This document shows, one piece after another, positions 8,642 through 17,462 of a stretch of 64,000 nt of DNA. Position numbers and translations under genes: made by a program. The stretch lies in NCBI RefSeq assembly GCF_003441595.1, contig NZ_CP031848.1, positions 2,790,001 through 2,854,000 on the forward strand. Direction: 5' to 3'. The stretch is from Marinobacter sp. Arc7-DN-1. GTDB lineage: Bacteria > Pseudomonadota > Gammaproteobacteria > Pseudomonadales > Oleiphilaceae. The notes under the pieces are model-generated. The model made no database searches, was not told where the DNA came from, and saw nothing but the letters and a program-made list of their open reading frames with translations. Each line of letters starts with the position of its first letter. The stretch's first letter is position 1.

Positions 8642-10909
8642 TTACAAACCGGAATCGGCGGTAATGCCCGCCACCAGAATGCCGGAAGCCAGCGCCTGCT
8701 CAAGATCGGACACTGGAATCGGCCGGCTGATCAGATACCCCTGGGCAAAGTTGCACCGGTGATTCTTCAGGAAACTCAGTTGGTCCTCGGTTTCGACACC
8801 TTCCGCGACCACCTGAATGCCGAGATTGTGGGCCAGATTGATCACTGCCCGCGTGATCACCGCATCATCATGGCGCTCGGTGACATCCGTGATAAAGGAA
8901 CGGTCAATTTTCAGCAGGTCCACCGGGAAGTCGCGCAGATAGCCCAGAGAAGAATAGCCAACCCCGAAATCATCAATCGCCAGACGCACCCCGAGTTGAT
9001 GCAGGCGGGAGAGCTGGTTCAGGTTGTGCTCAATGTTCTGGATGAAGATCTCCTCGGTGAGTTCCACCTCCAGGCGATCAGCGGGCACATTTTCCGCGGC
9101 CAGAGCTTCCCGGATGTGATCCACCAGGCCTTCGTCATCCAGCTCCCGGCCGGAGAGATTCACTGCAATGCAAAGCCCTTCTTGCGGGGTCCCCTGCCAT
9201 TTTGCCAACTGGCGACACGCCGCCATCACCACCCAGCGACCGATATCGGTAATCCGGCCGCTTTCCTCGGCCAGAGGAATGAACTCCACCGGCGGCAATA
9301 GCCCCCGCCGTGGGTGCTGCCAGCGAATCAGCGCTTCAACACTCTGGATTTCACCGTTGTCCAGGTTCAGCTGGGGCTGGTAATAGAGCACGAACTCATT
9401 GTTGGCCAGGGCCTGGCTCAGGTCCTTGTCCAGCTCAAGGCGCATGACCTCCCGGTCCTGCATGCCTTCGGTGTAGAACTGATAAGTGTTCCGACCCTGC
9501 TCTTTGGCCCGGTAGAGGGCGACGTCGGCATTGCGCAGCAGGGTGTCCGCATCCAGACCGCTCTGGGGATACACCGCCACGCCCACGGTGGCGGTAATGC
9601 TGTGGGATTGTCCCTGCACATCAAAAGGCAGGTCGAAACACTGTTTGATCTGGCCCAGCAGGTGGATGATATCGTCAATATCATCCACCTGCTGCTGGCA
9701 GAGCATAAACTCATCGCCACCGGAGTAGGCCACCAGAATCCGCTCATTACTGAGTCGGTTCAGCCGCTCGGAAACCTTGATCAGCAGCTCATCGCCAAAC
9801 TGGTGGCCAAGGGAGTCGTTGAGGGTCTGGAAGCGGTCCAGATCGAGCATGATCAGGGCGACCTGGCGCATCTGGCGATCGGCAATATTCAGGGTATGGG
9901 ACAGGTCTTCCATGAAGAAACGACGGTTCGCGAGGCCGGTCAGGGTATCGGTGGATTCCAGCCGGGCCAGGTCTTTCTGGATGGCGGCTCGTTGCGCGAT
10001 TTCCTGGTCCAGCTCCCTGCGGGTCTTCAGCAGGGTCCGGTTCCGTTTCAGGATCAGTTGCACCAGCAATGCGGTCAGGCTGGTGAGCAGCCCCATCAGC
10101 AGGAGGGTTGTGAAGGTCATTCCCGGCCAGTCGCTGTACCGGTTCTCCACCCACTCTTCGGAAGGGTAGAGGGTCAGTGTCCAGTCCAGTGTTGGCAGAT
10201 CAACCGGGTGGGTATGCGCGAAGTCAGGATTAACGGATTGCGAGTCGTTCAGCACATAGCGCACTGCGCCGGCCTGGCGGATCTCGATCCGGACAAACTC
10301 CAGCACCCGGCTGGTCAGGAGCTGGCGGGCCAGTACGTCCATCCGGAACACGCCGGCAATGAAGCCGTTGTTGTCGGCGCCGGCGCCCACCGGCGCATAG
10401 ATCACCATGCCCTTGCCGCCCTGGCGCAGATCAACGATGCCGGACAGGTCCCAGTTGCCGGTTTGCCTTGCCAGCTCAAGGGCCTGTCGGCGTTCATCGT
10501 TAAACGCCACGTTGTAGCCGATAACCTCTTCGTTGTCGGTTACCGGCTCCAGCCAGCGGATAACAAAGTTCCGGTCGATCCACTCGATAGCCTGGTAAAC
10601 ACCGAAGTCGTCCAGGTAATTGCGGGCGTCTTGCCGCCACTCACGTTCGGTCGTGGAGGGATTTGCCTGCAGGCGTTTCGCCATGCGCCGGATGGCCTCG
10701 GAATGGACCCGAAACTCCCGTTCCAGATGGTTGGCCAGGGCCCGGGCTTCATTGGCCAGACTGGTATCGATCTGGATCTTGTCCTGTTGTGCCAGTCCGT
10801 AACGCAGGCCCGTGGCCAGGCCCAGGAAAACCAGAAAGATCACCACCGGAAACACCGGGCTTAAAAGACCCGATATAACGGCTCCAGGGGGCGATGCAGG
10901 TTTTTCCAC
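8642..10909 (-). CDS. Membrane CHASE-GGDEF-EAL protein (c-di-GMP turnover)
   Basis: The 755-residue protein has an N-terminal membrane helix (about 17-37), a periplasmic CHASE sensory domain (about 45-250), a second helix (about 263-287), a GGDEF domain and an EAL domain. The cyclase signature is SGGDEF near residue 398, so the active site looks intact. The phosphodiesterase has EALIRW (about 525), NLSGRE, the DDFGVGYSSL loop, KIDRSF and AEGVET, so the metal ligands also appear intact. It could both make and break cyclic di-GMP in response to a periplasmic ligand. It is followed on the same strand by... the reverse order shows an HD-GYP gene 43 nt upstream, suggesting a c-di-GMP pair. The dominant activity cannot be predicted. 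Confidence 0.92.
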   Translation of the reverse strand: MEKPASPPGAVISGLLSPVFPVVIFLVFLGLATGLRYGLAQQDKIQIDTSLANEARALANHLEREFRVHSEAIRRMAKRLQANPSTTEREWRQDARNYLDDFGVYQAIEWIDRNFVIRWLEPVTDNEEVIGYNVAFNDERRQALELARQTGNWDLSGIVDLRQGGKGMVIYAPVGAGADNNGFIAGVFRMDVLARQLLTSRVLEFVRIEIRQAGAVRYVLNDSQSVNPDFAHTHPVDLPTLDWTLTLYPSEEWVENRYSDWPGMTFTTLLLMGLLTSLTALLVQLILKRNRTLLKTRRELDQEIAQRAAIQKDLARLESTDTLTGLANRRFFMEDLSHTLNIADRQMRQVALIMLDLDRFQTLNDSLGHQFGDELLIKVSERLNRLSNERILVAYSGGDEFMLCQQQVDDIDDIIHLLGQIKQCFDLPFDVQGQSHSITATVGVAVYPQSGLDADTLLRNADVALYRAKEQGRNTYQFYTEGMQDREVMRLELDKDLSQALANNEFVLYYQPQLNLDNGEIQSVEALIRWQHPRRGLLPPVEFIPLAEESGRITDIGRWVVMAACRQLAKWQGTPQEGLCIAVNLSGRELDDEGLVDHIREALAAENVPADRLEVELTEEIFIQNIEHNLNQLSRLHQLGVRLAIDDFGVGYSSLGYLRDFPVDLLKIDRSFITDVTERHDDAVITRAVINLAHNLGIQVVAEGVETEDQLSFLKNHRCNFAQGYLISRPIPVSDLEQALASGILVAGITADSGL

Positions 10910-10952
10910 AGGTTACTCCGTGACTTTGAACGGGTTGGCAGAGCGAAATCGA

Positions 10953-12269
10953 TTATGAGGCATTTTGATCGGGCACCGCTATCAGTTGCTGAATCCGGTC
11001 ATGCAACGAGACTCCGAAGGCACCATCAGGCAGGGGGCGTGCAATTTCCGGTGAGGTCCGGCCCTGGAAAGCGGTAGTGGCTGCAAGATCAATCACCCTG
11101 GGCTCTACCGGCTTCTTGCCGGCATCCAACATAATTTCCACCCTCGGCCTCAGCTTGCGCCCCGGGTGTGTTGCCACCACGATGGCAACCTCTCCGGTAG
11201 ACAGTTCTACCAGACTGCCAGGCGGATACACACCAACCATTCGGATAAATGCCTCCACCATACTGGCATCGAACTGCTGGCCCCGGTTCCGGTAGAGAAT
11301 GCGAATGGCATCGGAAGTGGGCAGCCCGTCCCGGTAGCAACGGTCGCTGGTGATGGCATCAAAGGCATCAACGATGGAGACGAGCCGGGCAAACCGGCTG
11401 ATCTGCCATTCCGCCAGTTGTTGCGGGTAGCCCTGACCATCCATTCTTTCATGATGGTGGCAGGTGACATCGCTGACGATGGGGTCAAGGCTTGAGTCGG
11501 CCCGGAGCAGTTCATACCCCAGCGTGGTGTGCTGGCGCATGATGCTGTGTTCGTCCGGAGTCAGTGCTCCGGGCTTGTTGAGGACCTCGTCAGGCACCTT
11601 GAGCTTGCCGAGATCGTGCAGAAGCCCGCACATTCCCACTGTCTCCAGATCATCGTCCGGCAATCCCAGAAATCGGGCAAAGGCCACGCAGAAAATGGCC
11701 ACCCGCAGACAGTGCTCAGCGGTGTAGGCGTCCCGGGATTTGATCCGGCTCATCCAGAACATGGCGCTGGCATTGGCTTTCACGCTCTCAACACACTCCC
11801 GAATGACCGGGCGGGCACTCTGGAGATTGAGGTCCTTGCCCGCCTCGATCTTTCGGGTAACCTCCTCCACAAACGCCTGAGTCCGGTTCCAGGTCTCTTG
11901 TGCCCGGGGGATTTCCTGGGCCAGGGTGCGGGTTTCCGGTAACGGCTCAGTAGTGCGCCGCTTGAGCAGCGATACCTGGTCGAGCACCGGATTCAGCCGA
12001 TCTTCCTCGTCTTCCACGAGGACCCATTCGCAATACTGGCGGAGAATCTGCGCCTCGTCATCATCGGTTAGGGTAAAACCCTGGAACAAAACCGGAACCT
12101 GGGTCCACGGCCGGTCCAGGCTGACAATCCGCATCCCCGGTTTTAACAGATCGACAGGTAGCCTTGCCCGCCGAAGGATCGAAACGCGGGAGCGGGCGTT
12201 GTCAGGAAACGTGCCTGCTGAACTCGTTGATTTCAGGGCCGGTTTACTGGATTTACGTCGGAACCACAT
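10953..12269 (-). CDS. HD-GYP domain c-di-GMP phosphodiesterase with DUF3391
   Basis: The 438-residue protein starts with a basic segment and a DUF3391-type domain (about 35-170), then an HD-GYP domain. HDLGKLKVP (about residue 219) gives the HD metal pair and HHERMDGQGYP gives the GYP signature, so the catalytic set is complete. Such enzymes hydrolyse cyclic di-GMP to GMP or pGpG in the cytoplasm. There is no transmembrane helix. It lies 43 nt upstream of the CHASE-GGDEF-EAL gene on the same strand and may be co-transcribed with it. Confidence 0.9.
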   Translation of the reverse strand: MWFRRKSSKPALKSTSSAGTFPDNARSRVSILRRARLPVDLLKPGMRIVSLDRPWTQVPVLFQGFTLTDDDEAQILRQYCEWVLVEDEEDRLNPVLDQVSLLKRRTTEPLPETRTLAQEIPRAQETWNRTQAFVEEVTRKIEAGKDLNLQSARPVIRECVESVKANASAMFWMSRIKSRDAYTAEHCLRVAIFCVAFARFLGLPDDDLETVGMCGLLHDLGKLKVPDEVLNKPGALTPDEHSIMRQHTTLGYELLRADSSLDPIVSDVTCHHHERMDGQGYPQQLAEWQISRFARLVSIVDAFDAITSDRCYRDGLPTSDAIRILYRNRGQQFDASMVEAFIRMVGVYPPGSLVELSTGEVAIVVATHPGRKLRPRVEIMLDAGKKPVEPRVIDLAATTAFQGRTSPEIARPLPDGAFGVSLHDRIQQLIAVPDQNAS

Positions 12270-12374
12270 GGCTCTACCAGACTTCTGATTATTTGTGCCG
12301 ATTATGTCAGACCTGACAGGCCTGTTACAGCGGAGTGCCAGAAGTGTGACGTGGTTCCTGATTCAGGTCAGGTT

Positions 12375-12812
12375 TCAGGTGCGTCCGGCAACTGGGGGGA
12401 TGCCCTGGCGTGGGATTTCCTGTTTCGGACAGCGATCCATCACCACTGTCAGGCCGGCGGCCTCGGCCCGGGCAGCGCCCTCTTCGTTAATCACCCCAAT
12501 TTGCATCCAGACCACCGGAATATTCAGTTCGATGGCCTGATCGATCACTGTGTCGGTGCGCTCAGGCGCGAGGAAGAGCTCAACCATGTCAACCGGTTCC
12601 GGCAGGGCATGAAGGTCGGCGTAGACGGGTTCACCGAGTACCTGCTGCCCGGCCAGCCGGGGATTCACCGGAATGATCCTGTAGCCGTGGGCCTGCAGGT
12701 ATTCCATGACCTCGTGAGAGGGCCGGGTGGTCTTTTCACTGGCGCCCACAAGTGCAATGGTTTTTACGGTTTCCAGAATATGGCGCAACTGGTCGGGATT
12801 GTTGCTTGGCAT
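12375..12812 (-). CDS. CoA-binding protein, YccU family
   Basis: The 145-residue protein is a single Rossmann-type CoA-binding domain. The motif TIALVGASEKTTRPS near the N-terminus binds the nucleotide, and VVWMQIGV and the conserved late Cys (MDRCPKQE) match YccU proteins. The molecular role of YccU is not established; the domain is related to the CoA-binding part of succinyl-CoA synthetase. It follows folE and folX on the same strand after a 23-nt gap and may share their transcript. Confidence 0.85.
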   Translation of the reverse strand: MPSNNPDQLRHILETVKTIALVGASEKTTRPSHEVMEYLQAHGYRIIPVNPRLAGQQVLGEPVYADLHALPEPVDMVELFLAPERTDTVIDQAIELNIPVVWMQIGVINEEGAARAEAAGLTVVMDRCPKQEIPRQGIPPVAGRT

Positions 12813-12835
12813 AAAGAATGGACGCCTTCGCTGAT

Positions 12836-13210
12836 TTAACGGTGTGCCTCAAGGCAGACTGACACAGATTCCGCATAGCGTAGCGCGTGTGGCTTGTCGA
12901 TTTCCACCTGGGCCCATTGGACCGCCTCGTGCTCCATCACGATAGTCAGCACTTCATGGGTCAGCCGTTCCAGCAGGACAAAGCGGTTGCCATTCACATG
13001 ATGGATGATCTGCTTGGTGATCGTGCGGTAGTTCAGGGCCGCCGAAATCTCATTGCGGTTGACCGCCTCGGTGGCATCGTAAGTCAGGCTTACGTTAATC
13101 AGCACGTCCTGCTGATTGCTGATCTCTTCTTCCTTGATACCAATATAGGCTCTCAGTAACAGGTCCTTGATACGGACCCTGGCCTGGTGATTCCCGATAA
13201 CCTCTGTCAT
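12836..13210 (-). CDS. folX: Dihydroneopterin triphosphate 2'-epimerase
   Basis: The 124-residue protein aligns closely by eye with E. coli FolX: RIKDLLLRAYIGIKEEE, the ALNYRTITKQIIHHV segment and EIDKPHALRYAESVSV. These separate it from FolB aldolase, which has a different active-site loop. It epimerises dihydroneopterin triphosphate to dihydromonapterin triphosphate in the cytoplasm, used to make the tetrahydromonapterin cofactor. It lies 25 nt downstream of folE, the enzyme that makes its substrate, and is clearly in the same operon. Confidence 0.9.
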   Translation of the reverse strand: MTEVIGNHQARVRIKDLLLRAYIGIKEEEISNQQDVLINVSLTYDATEAVNRNEISAALNYRTITKQIIHHVNGNRFVLLERLTHEVLTIVMEHEAVQWAQVEIDKPHALRYAESVSVCLEAHR

Positions 13211-13235
13211 ACCGTCGCCCTCCGGGATGCTGTTC

Positions 13236-13805
13236 TCAGCGGTTGGTGCCTATCAGGTTGAGAAACTCGGTACGTGTCGCCTGGGATTTTCGGAACTGCC
13301 CCAGCATCATGGAGGTTTTCATGCGGGAGTTCTGTTTCTCCACGCCCCGCATCATCATGCACATGTGCTGCGCCTCGATGACCACGGCCACCCCCTTGGC
13401 GTCGGTGACGCTTTCAATGGCCTCGGCAATCTGCCGGGTCAGGTTTTCCTGAATCTGCAGGCGGCGGGCATACATATCGACAATGCGAGCAAACTTTGAC
13501 AGGCCAAGCACCTTGCCCTGGGGCAGATAGGCGATGTGGCACTTGCCAATGAACGGCAGGATATGGTGCTCGCACATGCTGTACAGCTCGATGTCCTGAA
13601 CCACTACCATCTCGTCCATGGCAGACTCGAACACGGCATTGTTGATCAGGTCGCCGAGATCCTGCTGATAGCCGTGGGTCAGGAACTGCATGGCTTTGGC
13701 GGCACGCATGGGGGTGTCCTGCAGACCTTCACGGTTGGTGTCTTCGCCCAGCCCGTCAATAATGGCGCGGTAGTGGCCCGAGAGGTCGTCAAGGAGTCTG
13801 GTCAT
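13236..13805 (-). CDS. folE: GTP cyclohydrolase I
   Basis: The 189-residue protein carries the type IA signature: the zinc ligand Cys-x2-His in [19 protein letters not shown], the second Cys in the [12 protein letters not shown] motif, and [20 protein letters not shown]. It converts GTP to 7,8-dihydroneopterin triphosphate plus formate, the first step of folate and pterin synthesis. It heads the folE-folX-yccU group. Length matches short proteobacterial FolE paralogues. A second folE could exist elsewhere in the genome. Confidence 0.93.
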   Translation of the reverse strand: MTRLLDDLSGHYRAIIDGLGEDTNREGLQDTPMRAAKAMQFLTHGYQQDLGDLINNAVFESAMDEMVVVQDIELYSMCEHHILPFIGKCHIAYLPQGKVLGLSKFARIVDMYARRLQIQENLTRQIAEAIESVTDAKGVAVVIEAQHMCMMMRGVEKQNSRMKTSMMLGQFRKSQATRTEFLNLIGTNR

Positions 13806-13931
13806 AATCTCTTCCGGTTAGCTGTGTCTTACGAGGGCAAAAGCTTAAGTCAATTCGTCCGTTATCTCTACGGTTTACGGCAACACGCCGGGAAAAGACC
13901 ACTTTCTCGGTAACGCTGCCCGCCTGTTTGG

Positions 13932-13964
13932 TAAGGCTATGGCAGTTCGCTAAGGCTATGGCAG
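13932..13964. repeat. Short direct repeat in the folE/hydrolase intergenic region
   Basis: The 14-nt sequence TAAGGCTATGGCAG occurs twice, at 13932 and 13951, with starts 19 nt apart. The spacing of nearly two helical turns would suit a regulator binding one face of the DNA between the divergent folE and hydrolase genes. The rest of this 214-nt gap shows nothing clear. Confidence 0.5.
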
Positions 13965-14019
13965 AGGGGGCGGGTTTGTTCTAAAGTTTCAGGCTGTGAA
14001 CGTTCGCCGGGGACAGTGC

Positions 14020-14940
14020 ATGGAACAGGTGATAGCCAATGTCGGTGGTGCAACCGCCGCAGGGCATGATGCCGCCACCCTTGAGGGGTGGCAACAGGGA
14101 GGTAAATGGTTCAGTTACGAGGGCCATGCCATTTTCAGTCGCATGGCGGGCACGGGAGAGCCGCTGGTCCTGATTCACGGATTTCCCACTGCCAGTTGGG
14201 ACTGGAACCGGCTTTGGCCGATGCTGGTGCAGCAGCACAATGTTCTGACCCTGGACATGTTGGGTTTCGGTTTTTCCGACAAGCCTCTGAACTACGATTA
14301 CAGCATTGAGGACCAGGCTGACCTGTTCCAGGGCTGGATCGAGGGCCTGGGTTTGCCTTCGGTACATCTGTTTGTCCATGATTACGGATGCAGTGTGGCA
14401 CAGGAGCTGCTGGCCCGTGAGCAGGAAGGTGGTTTGCCGTTCCGGATTGCCAGTGTGTGCTTTCTGAATGGTGCCCTTTTTCCGGAAGTGCACAATCCCT
14501 TGCTGATCCAGAAGCTGTTGCGAAGCCCTTTTGGCGGGCTGATCAGCCGGGGTCTGACCCGGCGCAGTTTCGAGCGCAACTTCCGCCGGCTGTTCGGGAG
14601 CCAGAACCCGCCGGACCGGCAGGATATGGAAGACTTCTGGCACCTGCTGACCTACAACAACGGCCGGGGCATACTGCACCACCTGATCCAGTTCATGGAG
14701 GAGCGCCGGTGTCATCGAAACCGGTGGGTCGGCGCCTTGCAGAAGGCAAAACAGCCGATGCGACTGATTTCCGGTACCGCCGATCCGGTGTCCGGTGCCG
14801 GCATGGCCAGACGTTACCGGGAACTGATTCCAGATGCCGATGTGGTCTGCCTGAGGAATACCGGCCATTACCCCCATTTCGAATGCCCTTGGGACGTCTT
14901 CAGCGCCTACCGGGATTTACGCAAACAGTGCGATCATTGA
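14020..14940 (+). CDS. Alpha/beta hydrolase with Asp nucleophile (haloalkane dehalogenase/epoxide hydrolase-like)
   Basis: The ATG at 14020 (306 residues) is preferred over the in-frame GTG at 13996 because CGGGGA lies at good spacing. The oxyanion motif LVLIHGFPTASWDW is followed by FVHDYGCSVAQ, where the nucleophile-elbow residue is Asp121 rather than Ser. The acid is probably the Asp in GTADPVSG and the base the His in NTGHYPHFE. An aspartate nucleophile points to C-X or epoxide chemistry through an alkyl-enzyme ester. No signal peptide is seen, so it is cytoplasmic. Substrate unknown; a plain esterase is unlikely given the Asp. Confidence 0.85.
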   Translation: MEQVIANVGGATAAGHDAATLEGWQQGGKWFSYEGHAIFSRMAGTGEPLVLIHGFPTASWDWNRLWPMLVQQHNVLTLDMLGFGFSDKPLNYDYSIEDQADLFQGWIEGLGLPSVHLFVHDYGCSVAQELLAREQEGGLPFRIASVCFLNGALFPEVHNPLLIQKLLRSPFGGLISRGLTRRSFERNFRRLFGSQNPPDRQDMEDFWHLLTYNNGRGILHHLIQFMEERRCHRNRWVGALQKAKQPMRLISGTADPVSGAGMARRYRELIPDADVVCLRNTGHYPHFECPWDVFSAYRDLRKQCDH

Positions 14941-15050
14941 GCGGGCCTGGCAGCCTGTCCGAGGTTGTCAGACCCCTCTGAGTCGCGGACGGTCTATACT
15001 GGTACAGATTACAGGTAAAGAGTGCAGACCGAACCGTCCGGGAGAAGAAT

Positions 15051-15299
15051 ATGTCAGATGAGAAACCGGTAGTGGCCAGTAAGACACCCTTCTCCGTGCT
15101 CGTGGAAGCCGGCAAGAACTACTTCTGGTGTGCTTGCGGGCGAAGTCAAAGCCAGCCCTTCTGTGATGGGACCCACAAAGGAACCGGGATAACACCGGTG
15201 AAGTATGAGGCCCGGAAGAAGGAGTGGGTCTGGTTTTGCGGCTGCAAGCAGACCGGCAATGCCCCGTTTTGCGACGGCAGCCACAAGAATCTTGCCTAA
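15051..15299 (+). CDS. Double CDGSH-type iron-sulfur protein
   Basis: The 82-residue protein consists of two CDGSH repeats. The first has C27-x-C29, C38 and H42 (QPFCDGTH), the second C63-x-C65, C74 and H78 (APFCDGSH). Each would bind a 2Fe-2S cluster through three Cys and one His, as in mitoNEET relatives. Bacterial members are small soluble proteins whose function is mostly unknown; electron transfer or cluster storage is usual inference. It has its own likely promoter (TATACT at about 14993). It converges with znuB, 9 nt apart. Confidence 0.9.
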   Translation: MSDEKPVVASKTPFSVLVEAGKNYFWCACGRSQSQPFCDGTHKGTGITPVKYEARKKEWVWFCGCKQTGNAPFCDGSHKNLA

Positions 15300-15308
15300 G
15301 GGAAATAC

Positions 15309-16121
15309 TCAGGCCCGGGCCTTGCCGGCCGCGCCGTACACCAGTAGAAACGTCGCAAAGGCCGTCACCACAACCGAAGGCCCCGCGGGCGTGTCCAGGT
15401 GCCAGGACAGGCTCAGGCCTCCGGTCACCGCAACAAATCCGAACACCACCGCCATGGCCGCCATGATTTCCGGGTTATGGGCCAGTCGCCGGGCGGTCGC
15501 GGCGGGAATAATCAGCAAGGCGGTGATCAGCAGCACACCGACGATTTTCATGGCCACCGCGATCACCAGGGAGAACATCAACATCAGCACCAGCCGGAGA
15601 CGTTCCACGGCAATGCCTTCGACCCGGGCCAGCTCCTCGTGGATGGTGCTCATCAACAGCCCGCGCCAGAGCACGGCCAGAAGGATCAGGATGAGCGTGG
15701 CGCCCCCGTAGATCCACAGCAGGTCGTTCCGGCTCATGGCGAGCAGGTCGCCGAATAGCAGGCCGGTGAGATCCACCCGGACATCCGGCATGAAGCTCAG
15801 GGTAACCAGACCGATGGCGAGGGCACTGTGGGCGAGAATGCCCAGCAGGGTATCGGTGGCCAGGGCCTGGGTGCGGGAAAACATCACCAGTGCCATGGCC
15901 AGAACCGCACAGGTGATGATCACGCCGACGTTCAGTGGCACGCTGATCAGAAAACTCAGGGCAATGCCGAGCAGGGCAGAGTGTGCCAGGGTGTCGCCAA
16001 AATAGGCCATGCGGCGCCAGACCACAAAACAGCCCAGCGGTCCCGCCACCAGCGCCACACCCAGGCCGCCGATCAGGGCACGCCAGAAGAAGTCGTCCAG
16101 AACGGCATCAATGGTGGGCAT
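15309..16121 (-). CDS. znuB: Zinc ABC transporter permease
   Basis: The start at 16121 gives 270 residues; longer frames run inside znuC and are rejected. Eight or so hydrophobic helices fill the whole protein, and the GDTLAHSALLGIAL motif is typical of ABC-3 family permeases for zinc and manganese. It forms the membrane channel for ZnuC and would import Zn(II) delivered by a periplasmic ZnuA, which is not encoded here. The start overlaps the end of znuC by 14 nt, so the two are translationally coupled. Confidence 0.92.
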   Translation of the reverse strand: MPTIDAVLDDFFWRALIGGLGVALVAGPLGCFVVWRRMAYFGDTLAHSALLGIALSFLISVPLNVGVIITCAVLAMALVMFSRTQALATDTLLGILAHSALAIGLVTLSFMPDVRVDLTGLLFGDLLAMSRNDLLWIYGGATLILILLAVLWRGLLMSTIHEELARVEGIAVERLRLVLMLMFSLVIAVAMKIVGVLLITALLIIPAATARRLAHNPEIMAAMAVVFGFVAVTGGLSLSWHLDTPAGPSVVVTAFATFLLVYGAAGKARA

Positions 16122-16896
16122 GGTCACACCCCTCATGGCCGGTATGGGCACGATGCGGTCCAGCGGCAACCACATCGCCGTGCAGATCATGGCGATGATT
16201 GTGGTGGTGATGGTAAACCGCGAGGGACTCAGCCACCGGCTGTCCGAAGGTTTCGATAAAGGCCGGGTCGTGGGAGATATCCGCCGGGGAGCCGCTGCAG
16301 CACACATGCTGGTTCAGGCAGATGACCTTGTCGGTTGCCGCCATTACCAGGTGCAGATCGTGGGAGATCATGATCACGCCGCAGTTCAGCTCGTCCCGGA
16401 GCTGGCGAATCAGGTCATACAGCGATGCCTGGCCGTTGATATCCACGCCCTGGGCAGGTTCATCGAGTACCAGAAGATCCGGCTTCCGGGCCAGGGCCCG
16501 TGCCAGCAGGAGCCGCTGTTTCTCGCCGCCGGACAGGTGGTGGACGGAAGCGTCCAGCAGCTGCCGGACCCCGGTGCGGGCCAGGGCTGACTCACATTCC
16601 GCCAGTGGCATGCCACTGAGCAACATGAACCGCTTTACGCTCAGGGGAAGCGTTGCTTCGAGTGTGAGATGTTGCGGAACGTAGCCGATCACCAGGCCCT
16701 TCCGGAGCGACACCTTGCCATCCGACACCTTCTGAATGCCAAGAATGGCCTTGATCAGGGTGGTCTTGCCCGCTCCGTTGGGGCCGATAACGGTGATGAT
16801 ATCCCCGCGGTGCACTTTCAGATTGACCCGGTCCACCACCGGCCGTTTGTCAAACCGGACGGTGAGATTGTCGAGGGTTACCAATGGGTCAGTCAT
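16108..16896 (-). CDS. znuC: Zinc ABC transporter ATP-binding protein
   Basis: The 262-residue ATPase has a Walker A (GPNGAGKTTL), the ABC signature LSGGEKQR and Walker B with LLVLDEP. The last 35 residues are rich in histidine (YHHHHNHRHD and HEGCDHAHH), a common zinc-buffering tail in ZnuC proteins. It powers zinc uptake with ZnuB. The N-terminus overlaps zur by 8 nt. The gene order zur-znuC-znuB is the standard Pseudomonas-type operon. Confidence 0.93.
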   Translation of the reverse strand: MTDPLVTLDNLTVRFDKRPVVDRVNLKVHRGDIITVIGPNGAGKTTLIKAILGIQKVSDGKVSLRKGLVIGYVPQHLTLEATLPLSVKRFMLLSGMPLAECESALARTGVRQLLDASVHHLSGGEKQRLLLARALARKPDLLVLDEPAQGVDINGQASLYDLIRQLRDELNCGVIMISHDLHLVMAATDKVICLNQHVCCSGSPADISHDPAFIETFGQPVAESLAVYHHHHNHRHDLHGDVVAAGPHRAHTGHEGCDHAHH

Positions 16897-17380
16897 GGCC
16901 GGGCTCCGCCTGGCAACGGGGACATAGCCCGGCGATCTCGAGGGTGGTGTTTTCGGCTCTGAAACCCTCGTCAGCAGCCGCTTTACGTACCTCGGAAGAG
17001 ACTTCCGGCACAGTCAGCTCCAGGACATTGCTACAGGCGCGGCAGATCAGAAACATACCGGTGTGGCTTTCCCCGGCGTGGGTACAGCCGATAAAGGCAT
17101 TGAGGGAGGCAATGCGGTGCACCAGGCCGTTTTGCTGCAGGAAATCCAGCGCCCGGTAAACCGTGGGTGGCGCCGCGTTATGGCCATCAGAGGACAGCTC
17201 TCCGAGCACATCGTAGGCCCCCAGGGGCTTGTGGGACTGCCAGATAAGTTCCAGAACGCGCTCCCGGATGGGGGTCAGGCGGGCATTGTGCTGCTGACAG
17301 ATGATCCTGGCGTCAGCAAGAGCCTGGCTGACACAGGCATCGTGATTGTGGGGCCGATAGGGAATGGGTCGGGCAGACAT
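16889..17380 (-). CDS. zur: Zinc uptake regulator Zur (Fur family)
   Basis: The 163-residue protein has the Fur-type winged helix (RLTPIRERVLELIW and PPTVYRALDFL) and two CxxC pairs, C113-x2-C116 and C153-x2-C156, which hold the structural zinc. His residues in GCTHAGESHTGMF match the regulatory zinc site of Zur. With zinc bound it represses zinc uptake genes. It leads zur-znuC-znuB and a Zur-like operator lies directly upstream, so it probably represses itself. Confidence 0.92.
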   Translation of the reverse strand: MSARPIPYRPHNHDACVSQALADARIICQQHNARLTPIRERVLELIWQSHKPLGAYDVLGELSSDGHNAAPPTVYRALDFLQQNGLVHRIASLNAFIGCTHAGESHTGMFLICRACSNVLELTVPEVSSEVRKAAADEGFRAENTTLEIAGLCPRCQAEPGHD

Positions 17381-17397
17381 GACGGAAATCCTGCAAA

Positions 17398-17423
17398 ATT
17401 TGCAACATTATAACATTTGCAAG
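17398..17423. promoter_or_regulatory. Zur operator upstream of zur-znuCB
   Basis: The palindrome-like sequence TTGCAACATTATAACATTTG (plus strand, beginning at 17400) continues to give TTGCAA at both ends. On the minus strand it contains AATGTTATAATGTT, close to the GAAATGTTATAN core of known Zur boxes. It lies 20-43 nt before the zur start codon. Confidence 0.75.
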
Positions 17424-17462
17424 AATCCCTGCCATGCCGGCGCGGCGGTCCGGGAGAACAGC

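Noticed and set aside
9314-10864. A 516-codon plus-strand frame opposite the GGDEF/EAL gene
   Set aside because: Antisense shadow; low-complexity Gln/Val/Gly composition and no motif.
16122-16307. Upstream extension of znuB
   Set aside because: It lies wholly inside znuC in another frame; the ATG at 16121 matches permease N-termini.
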